Shown: positions 16,233-25,659 of the stretch, in pieces
How the letters are laid out: each line of letters begins with the position of its first letter
How positions within the stretch are numbered: the stretch's first letter is position 1
NCBI GenBank assembly: GCA_902578815.1
Contig: CACHEI010000017.1
Location: 1 to 42,430, forward strand
Source: an uncultured SAR116 cluster alpha proteobacterium
GTDB taxonomy: Bacteria > Pseudomonadota > Alphaproteobacteria > Puniceispirillales > Puniceispirillaceae
Direction: 5' to 3'
DNA: 42,430 nucleotides
Notes under the pieces: model-generated
What the model was told of the DNA's origin: nothing
What the model saw: the letters and a program-made list of their open reading frames with translations, nothing else
Databases searched by the model: none
Position numbers and translations under genes: made by a program

Positions 16233-17969
16233 CTATTCGATTGACGTTTTTACTCGCATTTCAATCAAGCCAGCTGTCATTGGTGAGGGATCCGCTTTCG
16301 TTTTTATTTCCAAACATGCTGTTTTGCCACTTGCCCAAGCGCGCTTTAAGGCTTGTTTAATGTCATCAGGATTTTCGATTAATTCAGCGTAAGCTCCGGC
16401 TGCCTCAAAAATTTTGTAATAATCAATATCCCTTAATGAAGTGCCACACTCCCGACCCCACATTGATTTCTGTTGATTCTTTATCATACCCCATTGGCTA
16501 TTATTCGCGATTATAACGGTCACTGGGGCATTATAATCTATTGATGTTTCTAAAGGAGTGAAGCCGGGGGCGAGGCCAATAGAACCATCCCCTGTAACCA
16601 ACACAACCCTCGATTCCGGTCTGGCTAATTTTACTGCAGTTGCGAAAGCAGGCCCTGTGCCCATCTGTTCCCATGGACCGGGCGCAATGATGCCACCGAT
16701 TTTTTTACCCTCTTGCGCCCAGATATTGAGCGCCGCTTCACACCAACATGCAATATCACCGCCATCAATAATCAGAAAATCTTCTTCATTCAATGCCGAT
16801 ATGACGTCATAACAAACCCTGAGAGGGTGCATAGGATTGCTATTATCTAGCAATTGAGGTCCCATTTTTTCGTTATGTTCAGCTCTTTTTTGCCTTAGCC
16901 TGCTAGCCCAAGATCCGTCATGAGTTTTCATACCCTCTTCGTTTAGAAGTGATTCTATAAATGAAAATATACCCGAGCATATTCTCTCCTCAGCCAGCAT
17001 ATTGTCACTCAATTCACGCGCGGTTGGGTTAACTGTTATCAATTTCGTATTATGAGAAATCAAAGGAGCCTCTCCAAAATTTATTGGAAAGTCTAATTGA
17101 CCACCGAGCATGAGGATCACGTCCGTCTCTTCACTTATTAATCTTGAACATGGGTTCTGATGATAATCAAATAATCCAAGGTGCAGATCGTTGCCCATGT
17201 CCATTGGTTTTATATGAGTAAATGGGGTAAATAATGGCAGATTTAACTTCCGTGTTAACATTTCACAAATCTTTTCTGATCCGGAATGCCAGACACCAGC
17301 ACCTGCAATCATAACAGGTTTTGAAGCTTCATTCAGCGCTGTTTTGACTAAATCAATGTCTTTTGGATTTGGATAGGTTTGGTGTATTTTTTTCCTTTTA
17401 GGGTCGAAAAAACGACTAGTGGCCTTTGGCTTATCATCTATTTGTCCTGTAAACAGAAAATTTGTGGGAATTGTGAGTTGCACCGGGCCAGTTGGATATT
17501 GATTGGCGATATCAAAAGCTTTGTCAAAAAACCAATCAATTTTGGAAGCATTGTTGACTTCTATAGAATATTTTGTAATCGGGCGAACTACTTCTTGTTG
17601 GGGTAATTCTTTGAAACCCTTGTTGTCAAAGTTGTTTGAGTTAGAAGAAATTCCAATAAAGACAACCGGGTCACCCGCGTAATAAGCTTCAGCCACAGCT
17701 GAGATATAATTTGTAAAACCGCTTGGCTCAGCAAGGCAAATTGATACCTCTCTGTTCAGGCGGCTTGTTGCAACCGCTAAAAACCCAGCCTCCATTTCGT
17801 TTCGGGCAGAAATTATTTCTATGTCATAATCCAAACAGGCAACGGTAACCGGATTAATGAACCCTCCACAAAGTGAGAATATTCTCGTGATGCCTTTGTC
17901 GCGCAAAGAACGAGCGAGGAGATGCCCCCCCGTGATCTTCCCAGGTTTAGTTTTGCTGATATCGTTCAT
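16233..17969 (-). CDS. Thiamine-diphosphate-dependent enzyme (acetolactate synthase/2-hydroxyacyl-CoA lyase superfamily)
   Basis: A 578-residue three-domain ThDP enzyme. The activating glutamate is in ISARNEMEAGF near the N-terminus, the central domain has AGAGVWHSG, and the cofactor motif runs from GDGSIGLAPGF to ANNSQWG in the C-terminal domain. This layout fits acetolactate synthase, oxalyl-CoA decarboxylase, glyoxylate carboligase and similar enzymes. It lacks the N-terminal stretch I associate with sulfoacetaldehyde acetyltransferase. It starts 14 bases after the permease stop, so it belongs to the transporter operon and probably works on a breakdown product of the imported compound. No specific reaction is claimed. 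Confidence 0.85.
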   Translation of the reverse strand: MNDISKTKPGKITGGHLLARSLRDKGITRIFSLCGGFINPVTVACLDYDIEIISARNEMEAGFLAVATSRLNREVSICLAEPSGFTNYISAVAEAYYAGDPVVFIGISSNSNNFDNKGFKELPQQEVVRPITKYSIEVNNASKIDWFFDKAFDIANQYPTGPVQLTIPTNFLFTGQIDDKPKATSRFFDPKRKKIHQTYPNPKDIDLVKTALNEASKPVMIAGAGVWHSGSEKICEMLTRKLNLPLFTPFTHIKPMDMGNDLHLGLFDYHQNPCSRLISEETDVILMLGGQLDFPINFGEAPLISHNTKLITVNPTARELSDNMLAEERICSGIFSFIESLLNEEGMKTHDGSWASRLRQKRAEHNEKMGPQLLDNSNPMHPLRVCYDVISALNEEDFLIIDGGDIACWCEAALNIWAQEGKKIGGIIAPGPWEQMGTGPAFATAVKLARPESRVVLVTGDGSIGLAPGFTPLETSIDYNAPVTVIIANNSQWGMIKNQQKSMWGRECGTSLRDIDYYKIFEAAGAYAELIENPDDIKQALKRAWASGKTACLEIKTKADPSPMTAGLIEMRVKTSIE

Positions 17970-17983
17970 GAATTTTATCCAGT

Positions 17984-19507
17984 CTACGCGTTCTTGTGTT
18001 TGCCCTGAACAATGCCATCAATCATCATAGCGATAAATAAAATCGCTAAGCCGGCTAAAATGCCTTGCCCGACTGAAGCGTATTGCAACGCTTCTAAAAC
18101 ATCTTCTCCAAGTCCTGCTGCACCAATCAATGATGCAATTACGACCGTTAAAAGACTAAGCAGAATGGTTTGGTTCATGCCTGTCCGTATTGATTTTGCG
18201 GCCAATGGCAAGTCGACTTTTGTTAACAAGTACCAATTATTAGCGCCATAGGCTATCGCGGCTTCCCTGATGGAGGCAGGGACACCTTGTAGACCAAGCA
18301 CAGTAAGGCGTACTGAAGGTGGCATACCAAAAATCAGACAAGTAACAACAGCAGAGGGCTTGCCTGTTCCAAATATTGTGATAATTGGTATCATGTAAAC
18401 AAATGCAGGCATGGATTGCTGGAAATCTAGGATTGGTCTAATAAAGTTATAGAACCTAGGTCGTCTCGCTGCATAGACGCCAAGCGGAACACCCAAACCA
18501 ATGGCAATAAAAGCGGCAGTTCCAAGCAAAGCAAGAGTTTGCATCGAGAGAAGCCAAAGACCAACTAGCCCCATATAGATTAGGAACGCGCCAGCCCAAA
18601 GAGCCGCTCGCAAACCAGATGTTATGGTTGTCACGGCGACGACAAGAGCAATCATAACCATCCATGGTATGCCAGTAAAAATCAATTCCATCAAATCAAG
18701 AACCGACCGAATAAACCAACTAACGCTATACCAAAAACCCTCACCGCTGAGCGTTACCCATTCAAAGAAACTCTCGATATGGACAATAGCTTCGTCTCGA
18801 AAAGATGACGTAGTTGGAAAATTTGACAGCAAATTCACTTGGCCAGGTTGTGCAAATTCAATCACTGTCACAACAATAATGATGCAAGAAAAAAGTAAAC
18901 CGAATACGATATTAAGAGGTCGTATAACGGCTACACCAACCCCCTTGGACAACCATTCAGAAAATCTACGCTCGAGGACAATATTGGCAAAAATACATTG
19001 AAAAATCCTTGCGCTAATTAATAACAAAACACCAAATAAGACCACCCAAATACGAGAGGCTTCGGCGGCTATGATTGCGTTTTCAATGTCAAAATAAATT
19101 GCCTCAAGGTTGGCAACATTTGTTTTCGCTTGTTCTACTTTTTCCGAGCCTTTGTCTATGGCTGCTTGAAGTTGTGCTCGACGAATGTCTAATTGACTTG
19201 AAATTGTCTTTAAACGGTTAGTCATGTCAGTGGTTAAATCACCAAACGCTCCACGGGCAATTTGAACAAACGCAAAAGTTTCAACAAGCACAAAAATCAA
19301 CGCCCAATTCCAAATGCCACGGGCAGCAAAGAAAATTGATCCAAAAACGGCAGCTGCGGTATTTAGGGTGAATGTTACTTTTGCCGTAGACCCAATTTTA
19401 TTAAACATTGAAGAGTAATATTCGGTGTTGTTACCGATAAATTCAGGCAATAAATCAGAGCTTTGCAACTGTTGAGGGTCGTTCATGTGGTTCGTTTTGC
19501 TTTTCAT
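17984..19507 (-). CDS. proW: Betaine/choline-type ABC transporter permease with long N-terminal extension
   Basis: A 507-residue inner-membrane permease. The C-terminal half is a normal binding-protein-dependent permease, with the ATPase-contact loop EAAIAYGANNWYLL and the following KVDLPLAAKSIRTG. The first 250 residues are an extra region: hydrophobic segments around 45-85 and 155-175, a charged, coiled-coil-like stretch around 95-145 (RRAQLQAAIDKGSEKVEQAK), and further membrane segments. E. coli ProW is about 354 residues, so this is distinctly longer. The ATG shares one base with the stop of the ATPase gene (TGATG), so translation is coupled; a second Met (residue 8) is possible. Confidence 0.87.
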   Translation of the reverse strand: MKSKTNHMNDPQQLQSSDLLPEFIGNNTEYYSSMFNKIGSTAKVTFTLNTAAAVFGSIFFAARGIWNWALIFVLVETFAFVQIARGAFGDLTTDMTNRLKTISSQLDIRRAQLQAAIDKGSEKVEQAKTNVANLEAIYFDIENAIIAAEASRIWVVLFGVLLLISARIFQCIFANIVLERRFSEWLSKGVGVAVIRPLNIVFGLLFSCIIIVVTVIEFAQPGQVNLLSNFPTTSSFRDEAIVHIESFFEWVTLSGEGFWYSVSWFIRSVLDLMELIFTGIPWMVMIALVVAVTTITSGLRAALWAGAFLIYMGLVGLWLLSMQTLALLGTAAFIAIGLGVPLGVYAARRPRFYNFIRPILDFQQSMPAFVYMIPIITIFGTGKPSAVVTCLIFGMPPSVRLTVLGLQGVPASIREAAIAYGANNWYLLTKVDLPLAAKSIRTGMNQTILLSLLTVVIASLIGAAGLGEDVLEALQYASVGQGILAGLAILFIAMMIDGIVQGKHKNA

Positions 19508-20565
19508 CAGTTTTCGACCCCTTCTACAATTGCTTTAAAGAGTGCATCTCTCGTGATGATGCCTTTGAGGCTTCCAGACTCGCTTGTGACCAATATTGGC
19601 TTGTCACTGTTTGGGTTTTCCGCGATTATCTCATTTAAAAATGAGTTTTCTAAGCAGGTCGAAGCGTCTTTTGGAATTTCGCCCATCTCTTTCTTATATG
19701 TTGGAATTTTAATCATAATCGATTTGGCTCGCACAACCTTCAATCTTGATATGCCTGAGACGAAAGCTGCGACATAATCGTCGGCTGGATTGAGCACTAT
19801 TTCTTCAGCTGTACCCATCTGAACAATGCGGCCATCACGCATAATGGCGATCCGGTTTCCTATCCTCACGGCTTCATCGAGATCGTGAGTGATAAATACT
19901 GTCGTTTTATTCATCACATTTGCCAACTCCATAAACTCGCCTTGAAGTTGACGCCGGATCAGTGGATCTAGAGCACTAAAAGGCTCATCCATAAGCAGGA
20001 TTTCACTATCAATCGCGATGGCTCTAGCAAGGCCAACCCTTTGTTGCATACCCCCAGAAAGTTCGTCCGCAAATTTATTGTCCCATCCAACAAGATCAAC
20101 CATCTCTAGAGCTTTTCCTGCGATCTCCATCCTTTTATTTTTTGGCACTTTACGAATTTCAAGAGGTAATGCCACGTTATCAATTACAGACCGATGAGGC
20201 ATCAAAGCGAAATTTTGAAAAACCATTGAAATATGTTCATTACGATATTGCCGTAAATCAGCGTCAGAAAGATTCATTATATTTCTGTCATTAACAATAA
20301 TTTCTCCAGCAGTTGGATCGAGAAGGCGGTTAATATGACGTACCAGCGTAGACTTACCACTTCCAGATAGACCCATTATGCAAAAAATCTCACCCCGTTG
20401 AATTTCCAAGCTCACATCCGCAACTCCAACAACACAATCATACTTGGAAAGAACTTCACTTTTTGAGATCCCATTTTCTTTGATATCAGCCAACGCTGTC
20501 TCTGGATTATCACCAAAAATTTTCCACACGTTTCTAATTTTAATTGCTGTTTCTGAACTTGGCAT
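19507..20565 (-). CDS. proV: Betaine/proline-type ABC transporter ATP-binding protein
   Basis: A 352-residue ATPase with Walker A GLSGSGKST, Q-loop VFQNFALMPH, signature LSGGMQQRVGLARA, Walker B ILLMDEPFSALDP and the H-loop FITHDLDEA. A C-terminal region (about 285-350) resembles part of the CBS-domain regulatory tail of ProV/OpuAA, ending in LKGIITRDALFKAIVEG, but it is shorter than a full CBS pair. In known family members this tail senses ionic strength. It lies between the GMC oxidoreductase (23-base gap) and the permease (1-base overlap). Confidence 0.92.
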   Translation of the reverse strand: MPSSETAIKIRNVWKIFGDNPETALADIKENGISKSEVLSKYDCVVGVADVSLEIQRGEIFCIMGLSGSGKSTLVRHINRLLDPTAGEIIVNDRNIMNLSDADLRQYRNEHISMVFQNFALMPHRSVIDNVALPLEIRKVPKNKRMEIAGKALEMVDLVGWDNKFADELSGGMQQRVGLARAIAIDSEILLMDEPFSALDPLIRRQLQGEFMELANVMNKTTVFITHDLDEAVRIGNRIAIMRDGRIVQMGTAEEIVLNPADDYVAAFVSGISRLKVVRAKSIMIKIPTYKKEMGEIPKDASTCLENSFLNEIIAENPNSDKPILVTSESGSLKGIITRDALFKAIVEGVEN

Positions 20566-20588
20566 TGCTTACCAACCTTTAATCATTG

Positions 20589-22211
20589 TCATTTATATTT
20601 CCAATTGAGGAATTCAGCACATCTTTCACCGATCATGATACTTGGCGCGTTAGTGTTTGATGAAACCAAACTAGGTAAAATTGAGGCGTCCGCGATACGA
20701 ATATTTTGTAAACCATAGATTCGTAATTTTGAATCCACTACTGATTTATTTTCCTCACCCATCTTACAAGTAGCGACTGAATGCCAACAAGTTTGGCCAG
20801 TTTCTCTTGCGAAGTTCAACAAATCAGCATCTGACCTCACATTTGAACTAGGTGAAATCTCCTTTGCAATGAAACTTTTGAGTGGTTTCCTAGATGCAAG
20901 TTTTCTGATGATTTTCAGACCATTAATGGCGGCAACCTTGTCCTCCTCGTCGCTTAAATAATTTGCGATAATTTTTGGAGATGAAAATGGATCTCTTGAC
21001 CCAATGTGAACTGAGCCTAGGGATTTTGGTTTCAAATAGAAAACTTGTAATGAAAACCCAGAAAAGTTGTCTACCCCCATGCCTCTCGCCATCGAAAACC
21101 TATCGGCACCAGTGACGTGGCAAAGTTGCAACTTAAAATTTGGTGCATTTAATTTTTGATCAGTTTTTAGGTAGGCGTGTACACTCACGGTTGGCGTCGC
21201 CAATAGACCCTTTCGCATAAAAATGTATTTTAAAGACTCTCGAGTGGCAAAAATCTTACTGTTGAACAAATCATTGACAGTTATTTTTTTGCTACACTCG
21301 TAAGAGATCCGAAGATTGACGTGGTCTTGTAAGTTTTCACCAACAGAAGGACAGTTTTTAACTATTGAAATACCCAAGTTTTTAAGTAATTTTGCGTTGC
21401 CCACGCCGGAGCGTTCAAGCAGTCCTGGCGTGTTAAGCGCTCCGGCGCAAAGTACTACTTCTAGTCTTGCTGAATAGCTTTTCTCTGAACCGCCTTTATT
21501 TTTGTTATGTGTGTTTACGCCAACAACCTTTATGCCATCAAAAATAAGCGACGACGCGTAAGTGTTGGTTAACACGTTCAAGTTATTTCGATCACGCGCA
21601 GGTTTCAAATAGCCAATTTCGGCACTGCATCGTTCCCCACGTTTCTGGGACATCTGCATTTTTGAAACCCCAATACAATCACCATCGTTGTAATCATCGA
21701 CAGGATTGATACCGATCTCACCACAGGATTGGATAAATGCATCGGTTAATTCATCGTCATGTCTAACGAATTCTATCTTTATTGGTCCAGATTTTCCTCT
21801 AGACGCTTCACGGCCAATATCACTATTTTCCATCTTTTTGAAGAAGGGCAGAACATCGTTATATCCCCATCCGGGGCAATTGTTTTCTGACCAAGAGTTA
21901 TATTCTGATGGGTCTCCGCGGACAAATACTTGGCCGTTAACAGAACTAGAGCCGCCTAGTAATTTACCGCGCGGCCAATAATGCTTTTGGCCTTTCATGC
22001 TCGTGTCAGGCTCGGTTTTGTAATCCCAAAGCACCTCTTTGTTTTGCAATAATCTACCAATTCCGATAGGAACCCTAATCCATTTATTAGTAGCCTCTCC
22101 ACCAGCCTCTATTAATAAAACAGAAAATTTTCCACTTTTACTTAAATTAGCGGCGACAGCACAACCAGCCGACCCTGCACCCACAACGATAAAATCAAAA
22201 ATATTTTTCAT
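20589..22211 (-). CDS. GMC-family oxidoreductase, choline dehydrogenase-like
   Basis: A 540-residue FAD flavoprotein with the N-terminal VVGAGSAGCAVA dinucleotide fold, the GMC signature region PRGKLLGGSSSVNGQVFVRG, and the second signature GALNTPGLLERSGVG. The catalytic pair appears as H477 (TCWHSVATCKMG) and N521 (SSNTNAPSIMIGE). BetA-type members oxidise choline to betaine aldehyde; many relatives act on other alcohols. Its place inside a betaine-type transporter operon facing a choline-sulfatase supports choline, but no betaine-aldehyde dehydrogenase or BetI regulator is nearby, so the substrate is inferred. Confidence 0.88.
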   Translation of the reverse strand: MKNIFDFIVVGAGSAGCAVAANLSKSGKFSVLLIEAGGEATNKWIRVPIGIGRLLQNKEVLWDYKTEPDTSMKGQKHYWPRGKLLGGSSSVNGQVFVRGDPSEYNSWSENNCPGWGYNDVLPFFKKMENSDIGREASRGKSGPIKIEFVRHDDELTDAFIQSCGEIGINPVDDYNDGDCIGVSKMQMSQKRGERCSAEIGYLKPARDRNNLNVLTNTYASSLIFDGIKVVGVNTHNKNKGGSEKSYSARLEVVLCAGALNTPGLLERSGVGNAKLLKNLGISIVKNCPSVGENLQDHVNLRISYECSKKITVNDLFNSKIFATRESLKYIFMRKGLLATPTVSVHAYLKTDQKLNAPNFKLQLCHVTGADRFSMARGMGVDNFSGFSLQVFYLKPKSLGSVHIGSRDPFSSPKIIANYLSDEEDKVAAINGLKIIRKLASRKPLKSFIAKEISPSSNVRSDADLLNFARETGQTCWHSVATCKMGEENKSVVDSKLRIYGLQNIRIADASILPSLVSSNTNAPSIMIGERCAEFLNWKYK

Positions 22212-22257
22212 ATATTCTGACTATTCTGCCAAACCGCCGCAACTAACGTCCAAGCGG

Positions 22258-22293
22258 GGAAGGGGCGACTAAAATCGCGCCTTCCTATTTTTT
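22258..22293. terminator. Stable intergenic hairpin with T-run between binding-protein and oxidoreductase genes
   Basis: GGAAGG-G-GCGA pairs with TCGC-G-CCTTCC, ten base pairs with one G/G mismatch and a 6-base loop. The T-rich tail (22286-22293) is on the plus strand, opposite to the flanking genes. For the minus-strand operon it is therefore a hairpin without a T-run, most likely an mRNA-stabilising or attenuating element after the binding-protein gene. It would also stop antisense transcription. Confidence 0.55.
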
Positions 22294-22324
22294 CAGAAAT
22301 TACGGCCTGTAAAATTTGAAATTG

Positions 22325-23302
22325 TTACATACCGAGCCAGCTATCAACTGTGCCTTTATTGGCTGCAATCCACTCAGCAGCTACCTCCTCAGGCTTTCGT
22401 TTATTTGCTTGTATCTCATAAGCCCAACCTGAAAGGGTCTCTGTTTCAAGGCTTACGCCTTGAAGCAAAGATACCACTAAAGGGTTCTTTTCTTCCAGCT
22501 TCTTTGACCACACGATGTGGATATGTTTCGATCTCCCCGCGCAAGTTATCTTTGAAAGCTCCATCCAATTTTCATCCGTTTGCGGATTAACAAATTTATG
22601 GCAGTTATCGTTGTGGGGGTCCTGTTCTAATTGAACCAAATCATAAATGTCGAACTGACCGTCAGGTGTCCAGCAATACCCTGCAATACCAGCTTTTTTT
22701 GATATTGCTTTTTTAAGATTGCCAAACCAAACAGCGGCGTCAGCTGAATAGGTGTCATTAAACGCATTCAACCCGTGGTCTCGGTAGGCAATAGTATACT
22801 CTTTTGACACTATCCAGGCTGGATTGCCTGCCCAAATTTCACCCCTGCCATCTCCGTCAGTGTCTAGTAATTTAGCAATCTCAGGGCGGGCAAGGTCTGT
22901 CAATTTGGTAACATTGTATTCGTCAGAAAAGTACCTTGGAACGCATACACCTGCCTCGCCTTTATAAAAACCTTCACTTCTTACTACAGTGCCGTCACCA
23001 CCTTCTTCGGCGACATATTTTTTATGCAACGCGATTTGATTTGGAAGCCAAGATTCTATGTGAAAGTCTATTTCACCCTTGCTCATACCAGGGTAGAAGA
23101 TAGCGTTATTCCCAGGTAGCTTTTGAACTTCAAGTCCCAATCTTTGCTCGAGGATTTGCTTCATCACCTCGATATAGGCCTGAGCAGAAGGCCATTTAAA
23201 TTCTGCGATAACGATTTTATCAGAAGCGTGTGATACAGATGATACCAAAACACCACCCAAGGCAGCGGCTGATAACGTAGTTTTTATCAAAGATTTCAGC
23301 AT
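22325..23302 (-). CDS. proX: Periplasmic substrate-binding protein for betaine-like compounds (OpuAC/ProX family)
   Basis: A 325-residue binding protein. It starts with a signal peptide (charged MLKSLIKTT, hydrophobic core, AlaSer cleavage region near SHAS), so it is exported. Family features include KWPSAQAYIEV, FYPGMSKGEIDFHIESWLPN and numerous tryptophans and tyrosines that could form the aromatic cage for a quaternary ammonium group. The ATG at 23302 has AGGAGAGG just upstream, which rules out the longer frame opening at 23359. It is the first gene of the six-gene minus-strand operon. Choline, choline-O-sulfate or betaine are plausible ligands. Confidence 0.9.
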   Translation of the reverse strand: MLKSLIKTTLSAAALGGVLVSSVSHASDKIVIAEFKWPSAQAYIEVMKQILEQRLGLEVQKLPGNNAIFYPGMSKGEIDFHIESWLPNQIALHKKYVAEEGGDGTVVRSEGFYKGEAGVCVPRYFSDEYNVTKLTDLARPEIAKLLDTDGDGRGEIWAGNPAWIVSKEYTIAYRDHGLNAFNDTYSADAAVWFGNLKKAISKKAGIAGYCWTPDGQFDIYDLVQLEQDPHNDNCHKFVNPQTDENWMELSKITCAGRSKHIHIVWSKKLEEKNPLVVSLLQGVSLETETLSGWAYEIQANKRKPEEVAAEWIAANKGTVDSWLGM

Positions 23303-23811
23303 TGTTTCCTCTCCTTTTTGAATTAGATCATCGGCGACATTCATTGATTTTATTTTCACCGTTTGCCAATTAGCTTATCTTTATAAAGTGCAAATGGTAA
23401 CGCAATAATTTTACGAAGGTAGGGTTTCTTATTCAATAAATCGTGCATAAGATCTTAACAAAAAGTGAATATATTCGGTAATCAGACTACTTTTATTTTA
23501 AAACATCGAGTTTTTCCCTCCAAAAATTGCTGGAGGAGATTTTGATATTATTTTTTCTAAAACATTCAAATACAGAAAGATTTTAGAAGTTTTTCAGATA
23601 TCAGTTTCATATGATGCAAGACGCAAATCAGTTTACTATCCTGGGATTTTCATTTTTGGAACAAAAAGGTCATTTGCTGCTTTTGATTGAAGTTTGCGCA
23701 AAATTGTAAAAAATAAGTGAGTCAGAATCTCCGAAGTCCATAAACGCAAGATGTCACAATAATCCCTCTCGTCAAAAACCCGGCGTTCACTACTCAACTA
23801 GGAGCCTCAAA
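23303..23811. other. Divergent promoter region between transporter operon and SDR operon
   Basis: About 510 bases without a gene, lying between divergently transcribed operons. It is strongly AT-rich. A small hairpin (CCTCCA 23517-23522 with TGGAGG 23531-23536) is present but is not followed directly by T. Regulatory sequences for both operons are expected here; no operator can be named. Confidence 0.5.
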
Positions 23812-24549
23812 ATGGAAGTAAATTTTTCAGAAAAATCCGTGCTTGTAACTGGAGCAGGCGGGAGTATTGGGAGGGTATTGGTGAACTCTCTGATGAAAAA
23901 TGGTGCCACAGTTTATGCAGTTGATAGCAGTGATAAAAGTTTAAAAAATTTGGAGGCAGAGATTGGTGGTAATGGGAAATTGCAGACAATTTTATCAGAC
24001 CTACAAGGTGACGCTGTTTGTGAAAATGTTGTGGTGGATATCCCCAAGTTACATGGATTGGTGCATTTGGCCGGTATTTTTGAGCCAGACGAAATGATCG
24101 TTGGAGATACAGAAGCGGTGTTTGATCCAACCATCCAGGCTAATCTCAGGAACATTTATTCACTCTTCATTGCCTGCAAGCCACTTCTGCTTCGAAGTGA
24201 TTGCTCGCGCGTTATATTAACAAGCTCCATAGCCTTTAACCGTGGCGCATATTTACACACTGCCTACAGTGCTGCAAAAGGGGGTGTGGTAGGTTTCATG
24301 CGATCACTCGCTAGAAGAGAAGCTCCAAAAATCCTTGTAAACGCGGTCGCACCGGGAGTTATAGACTCTCCAATGCCAGCAGATATGATAGCAAAGCGAG
24401 GTATCGAAAATGTTTTGGCTCAAATACCTCTTGGCCGCTTGGGTCGGGTTAGTGAAATTAGTGGAGTCATTGAGTTTTTATTGGGGCCAAATGCAAGTTA
24501 TGTTACCGGTCAACTCATCAATGCTGATGGAGGCTTGTCCAATAATTAA
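23812..24549 (+). CDS. Short-chain dehydrogenase/reductase
   Basis: A 245-residue classical SDR. The cofactor motif is TGAGGSIG, the catalytic residues are S139, Y152 and K156 (SSIAF...YSAAK), and the C-terminal GQLINADGG is typical. The usual NNAG motif is altered to HLAG. AGGAG lies seven bases before the ATG. It precedes the E1-alpha gene by 122 bases on the same strand and may make or consume the diol, ketone or oxo compound used by that complex. Confidence 0.9.
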   Translation: MEVNFSEKSVLVTGAGGSIGRVLVNSLMKNGATVYAVDSSDKSLKNLEAEIGGNGKLQTILSDLQGDAVCENVVVDIPKLHGLVHLAGIFEPDEMIVGDTEAVFDPTIQANLRNIYSLFIACKPLLLRSDCSRVILTSSIAFNRGAYLHTAYSAAKGGVVGFMRSLARREAPKILVNAVAPGVIDSPMPADMIAKRGIENVLAQIPLGRLGRVSEISGVIEFLLGPNASYVTGQLINADGGLSNN

Positions 24550-24671
24550 ATTTAAAGTTTGACTGGCAATGATTAAACAAATACGCAACTCAGACGCTCA
24601 TCACTTCGCAACTTTTCCTCCTCATTAGTCTTTAACAATCAGATTTTTATTTTATTACAAGAGAGTATGAG

Positions 24672-25652
24672 ATGGCAGACACTAACTTTTCTAATGAGCA
24701 AATGTTGAAACTTTATGAAAGTATGTTGCGTATAAGAAAAGTAGAGGAGCAACTTGCCAAGGATAGCAAAGAAGGAAATATACCTGGCGCAGTTCATCTT
24801 TACATAGGCCAAGAGGCTGTTGCTGTGGGCGTCTGCTCGCAATTGAGTGACAAAGATTGGATAGCATCCACTCATCGAGGTCATGGACATTTTTTGGCAA
24901 AAGGTGGTGAGACGCGGCTACTCATGGCTGAGGTTTATGGGAGAGATACGGGGATATGTAGGGGGCGAGGCGGCTCAATGCATGTAGCTGATTTCTCAAA
25001 AGGTATCATTGGAGCAAACGGCATAGTGGGAGGGGGCATCTCAATCACAACGGGAGCAGGGTTAGCTTCGAAATTAGCCAATGATGGATCTGTAGCAGTT
25101 GTATTTTTTGGTGATGGTGCAGCAAATCAGGGTGTTCTTGCCGAGGCTTTAAATATTTCGACCTTGTGGCAGCTTCCAGTAATTTTTATATGTGAAAACA
25201 ATGGGTTTTCTGAATTTTCACCTACTAATACAGTTACTGCCGGCAACATTGTCGACCGCGCAAAACCTTACGGCACAGCTTGTGAAACAGTTGACGGCAA
25301 TGATGTCATTGCGGTTTGGCAATGCGCGGAAAGAGCAAAGTTAAGAGCTTTGAGAGGTGATGGTCCAACTTTAATTGAAGCTCACACGTACAGGCAAAGA
25401 GGCCATGTCGAAGCCGAGGCCACTTTCCTCAGCAAAAAATATCGCGATAGCCAAGAGATAGAGAATTGGGTTTCTAAGGATCCGATCACGTTGTTTGAAA
25501 AGAGAATTGTTGATGCAGGTCAGGCAAAAATAGAAGACTTGCAAATTATTACCAAAGCCATAGAGGTGGAGGTAAATGAAGCAATAGAGTTTGCAGAGAA
25601 ATCGCCCTACCCTGATTCGGGGGGAAATGAGCAACAGTACATGTTTACTTGA
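24672..25652 (+). CDS. 2-oxoacid/acetoin dehydrogenase E1 component, alpha subunit
   Basis: A 326-residue ThDP-binding E1-alpha. IGQEAVAVG, THRGHGHFLAKG and the RGRGGSMHVAD segment are diagnostic, and the ThDP motif runs from FFGDGAANQGV to ENN. The length and the MHVADFSKGIIGANGIVG stretch are closest in feel to the acetoin dehydrogenase and pyruvate dehydrogenase alpha subunits. It decarboxylates or cleaves the substrate and hands an acyl group to a lipoyl domain. The beta subunit follows after 7 bases. Confidence 0.9.
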   Translation: MADTNFSNEQMLKLYESMLRIRKVEEQLAKDSKEGNIPGAVHLYIGQEAVAVGVCSQLSDKDWIASTHRGHGHFLAKGGETRLLMAEVYGRDTGICRGRGGSMHVADFSKGIIGANGIVGGGISITTGAGLASKLANDGSVAVVFFGDGAANQGVLAEALNISTLWQLPVIFICENNGFSEFSPTNTVTAGNIVDRAKPYGTACETVDGNDVIAVWQCAERAKLRALRGDGPTLIEAHTYRQRGHVEAEATFLSKKYRDSQEIENWVSKDPITLFEKRIVDAGQAKIEDLQIITKAIEVEVNEAIEFAEKSPYPDSGGNEQQYMFT

Positions 25653-25659
25653 GGTGAGT

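Noticed and set aside
16233..17969. Sulfoacetaldehyde acetyltransferase assignment for the ThDP enzyme
   Set aside because: Tempting given the sulfur genes nearby, but the N-terminal and glutamate regions do not match the Xsc pattern I recall, so only the superfamily is claimed.
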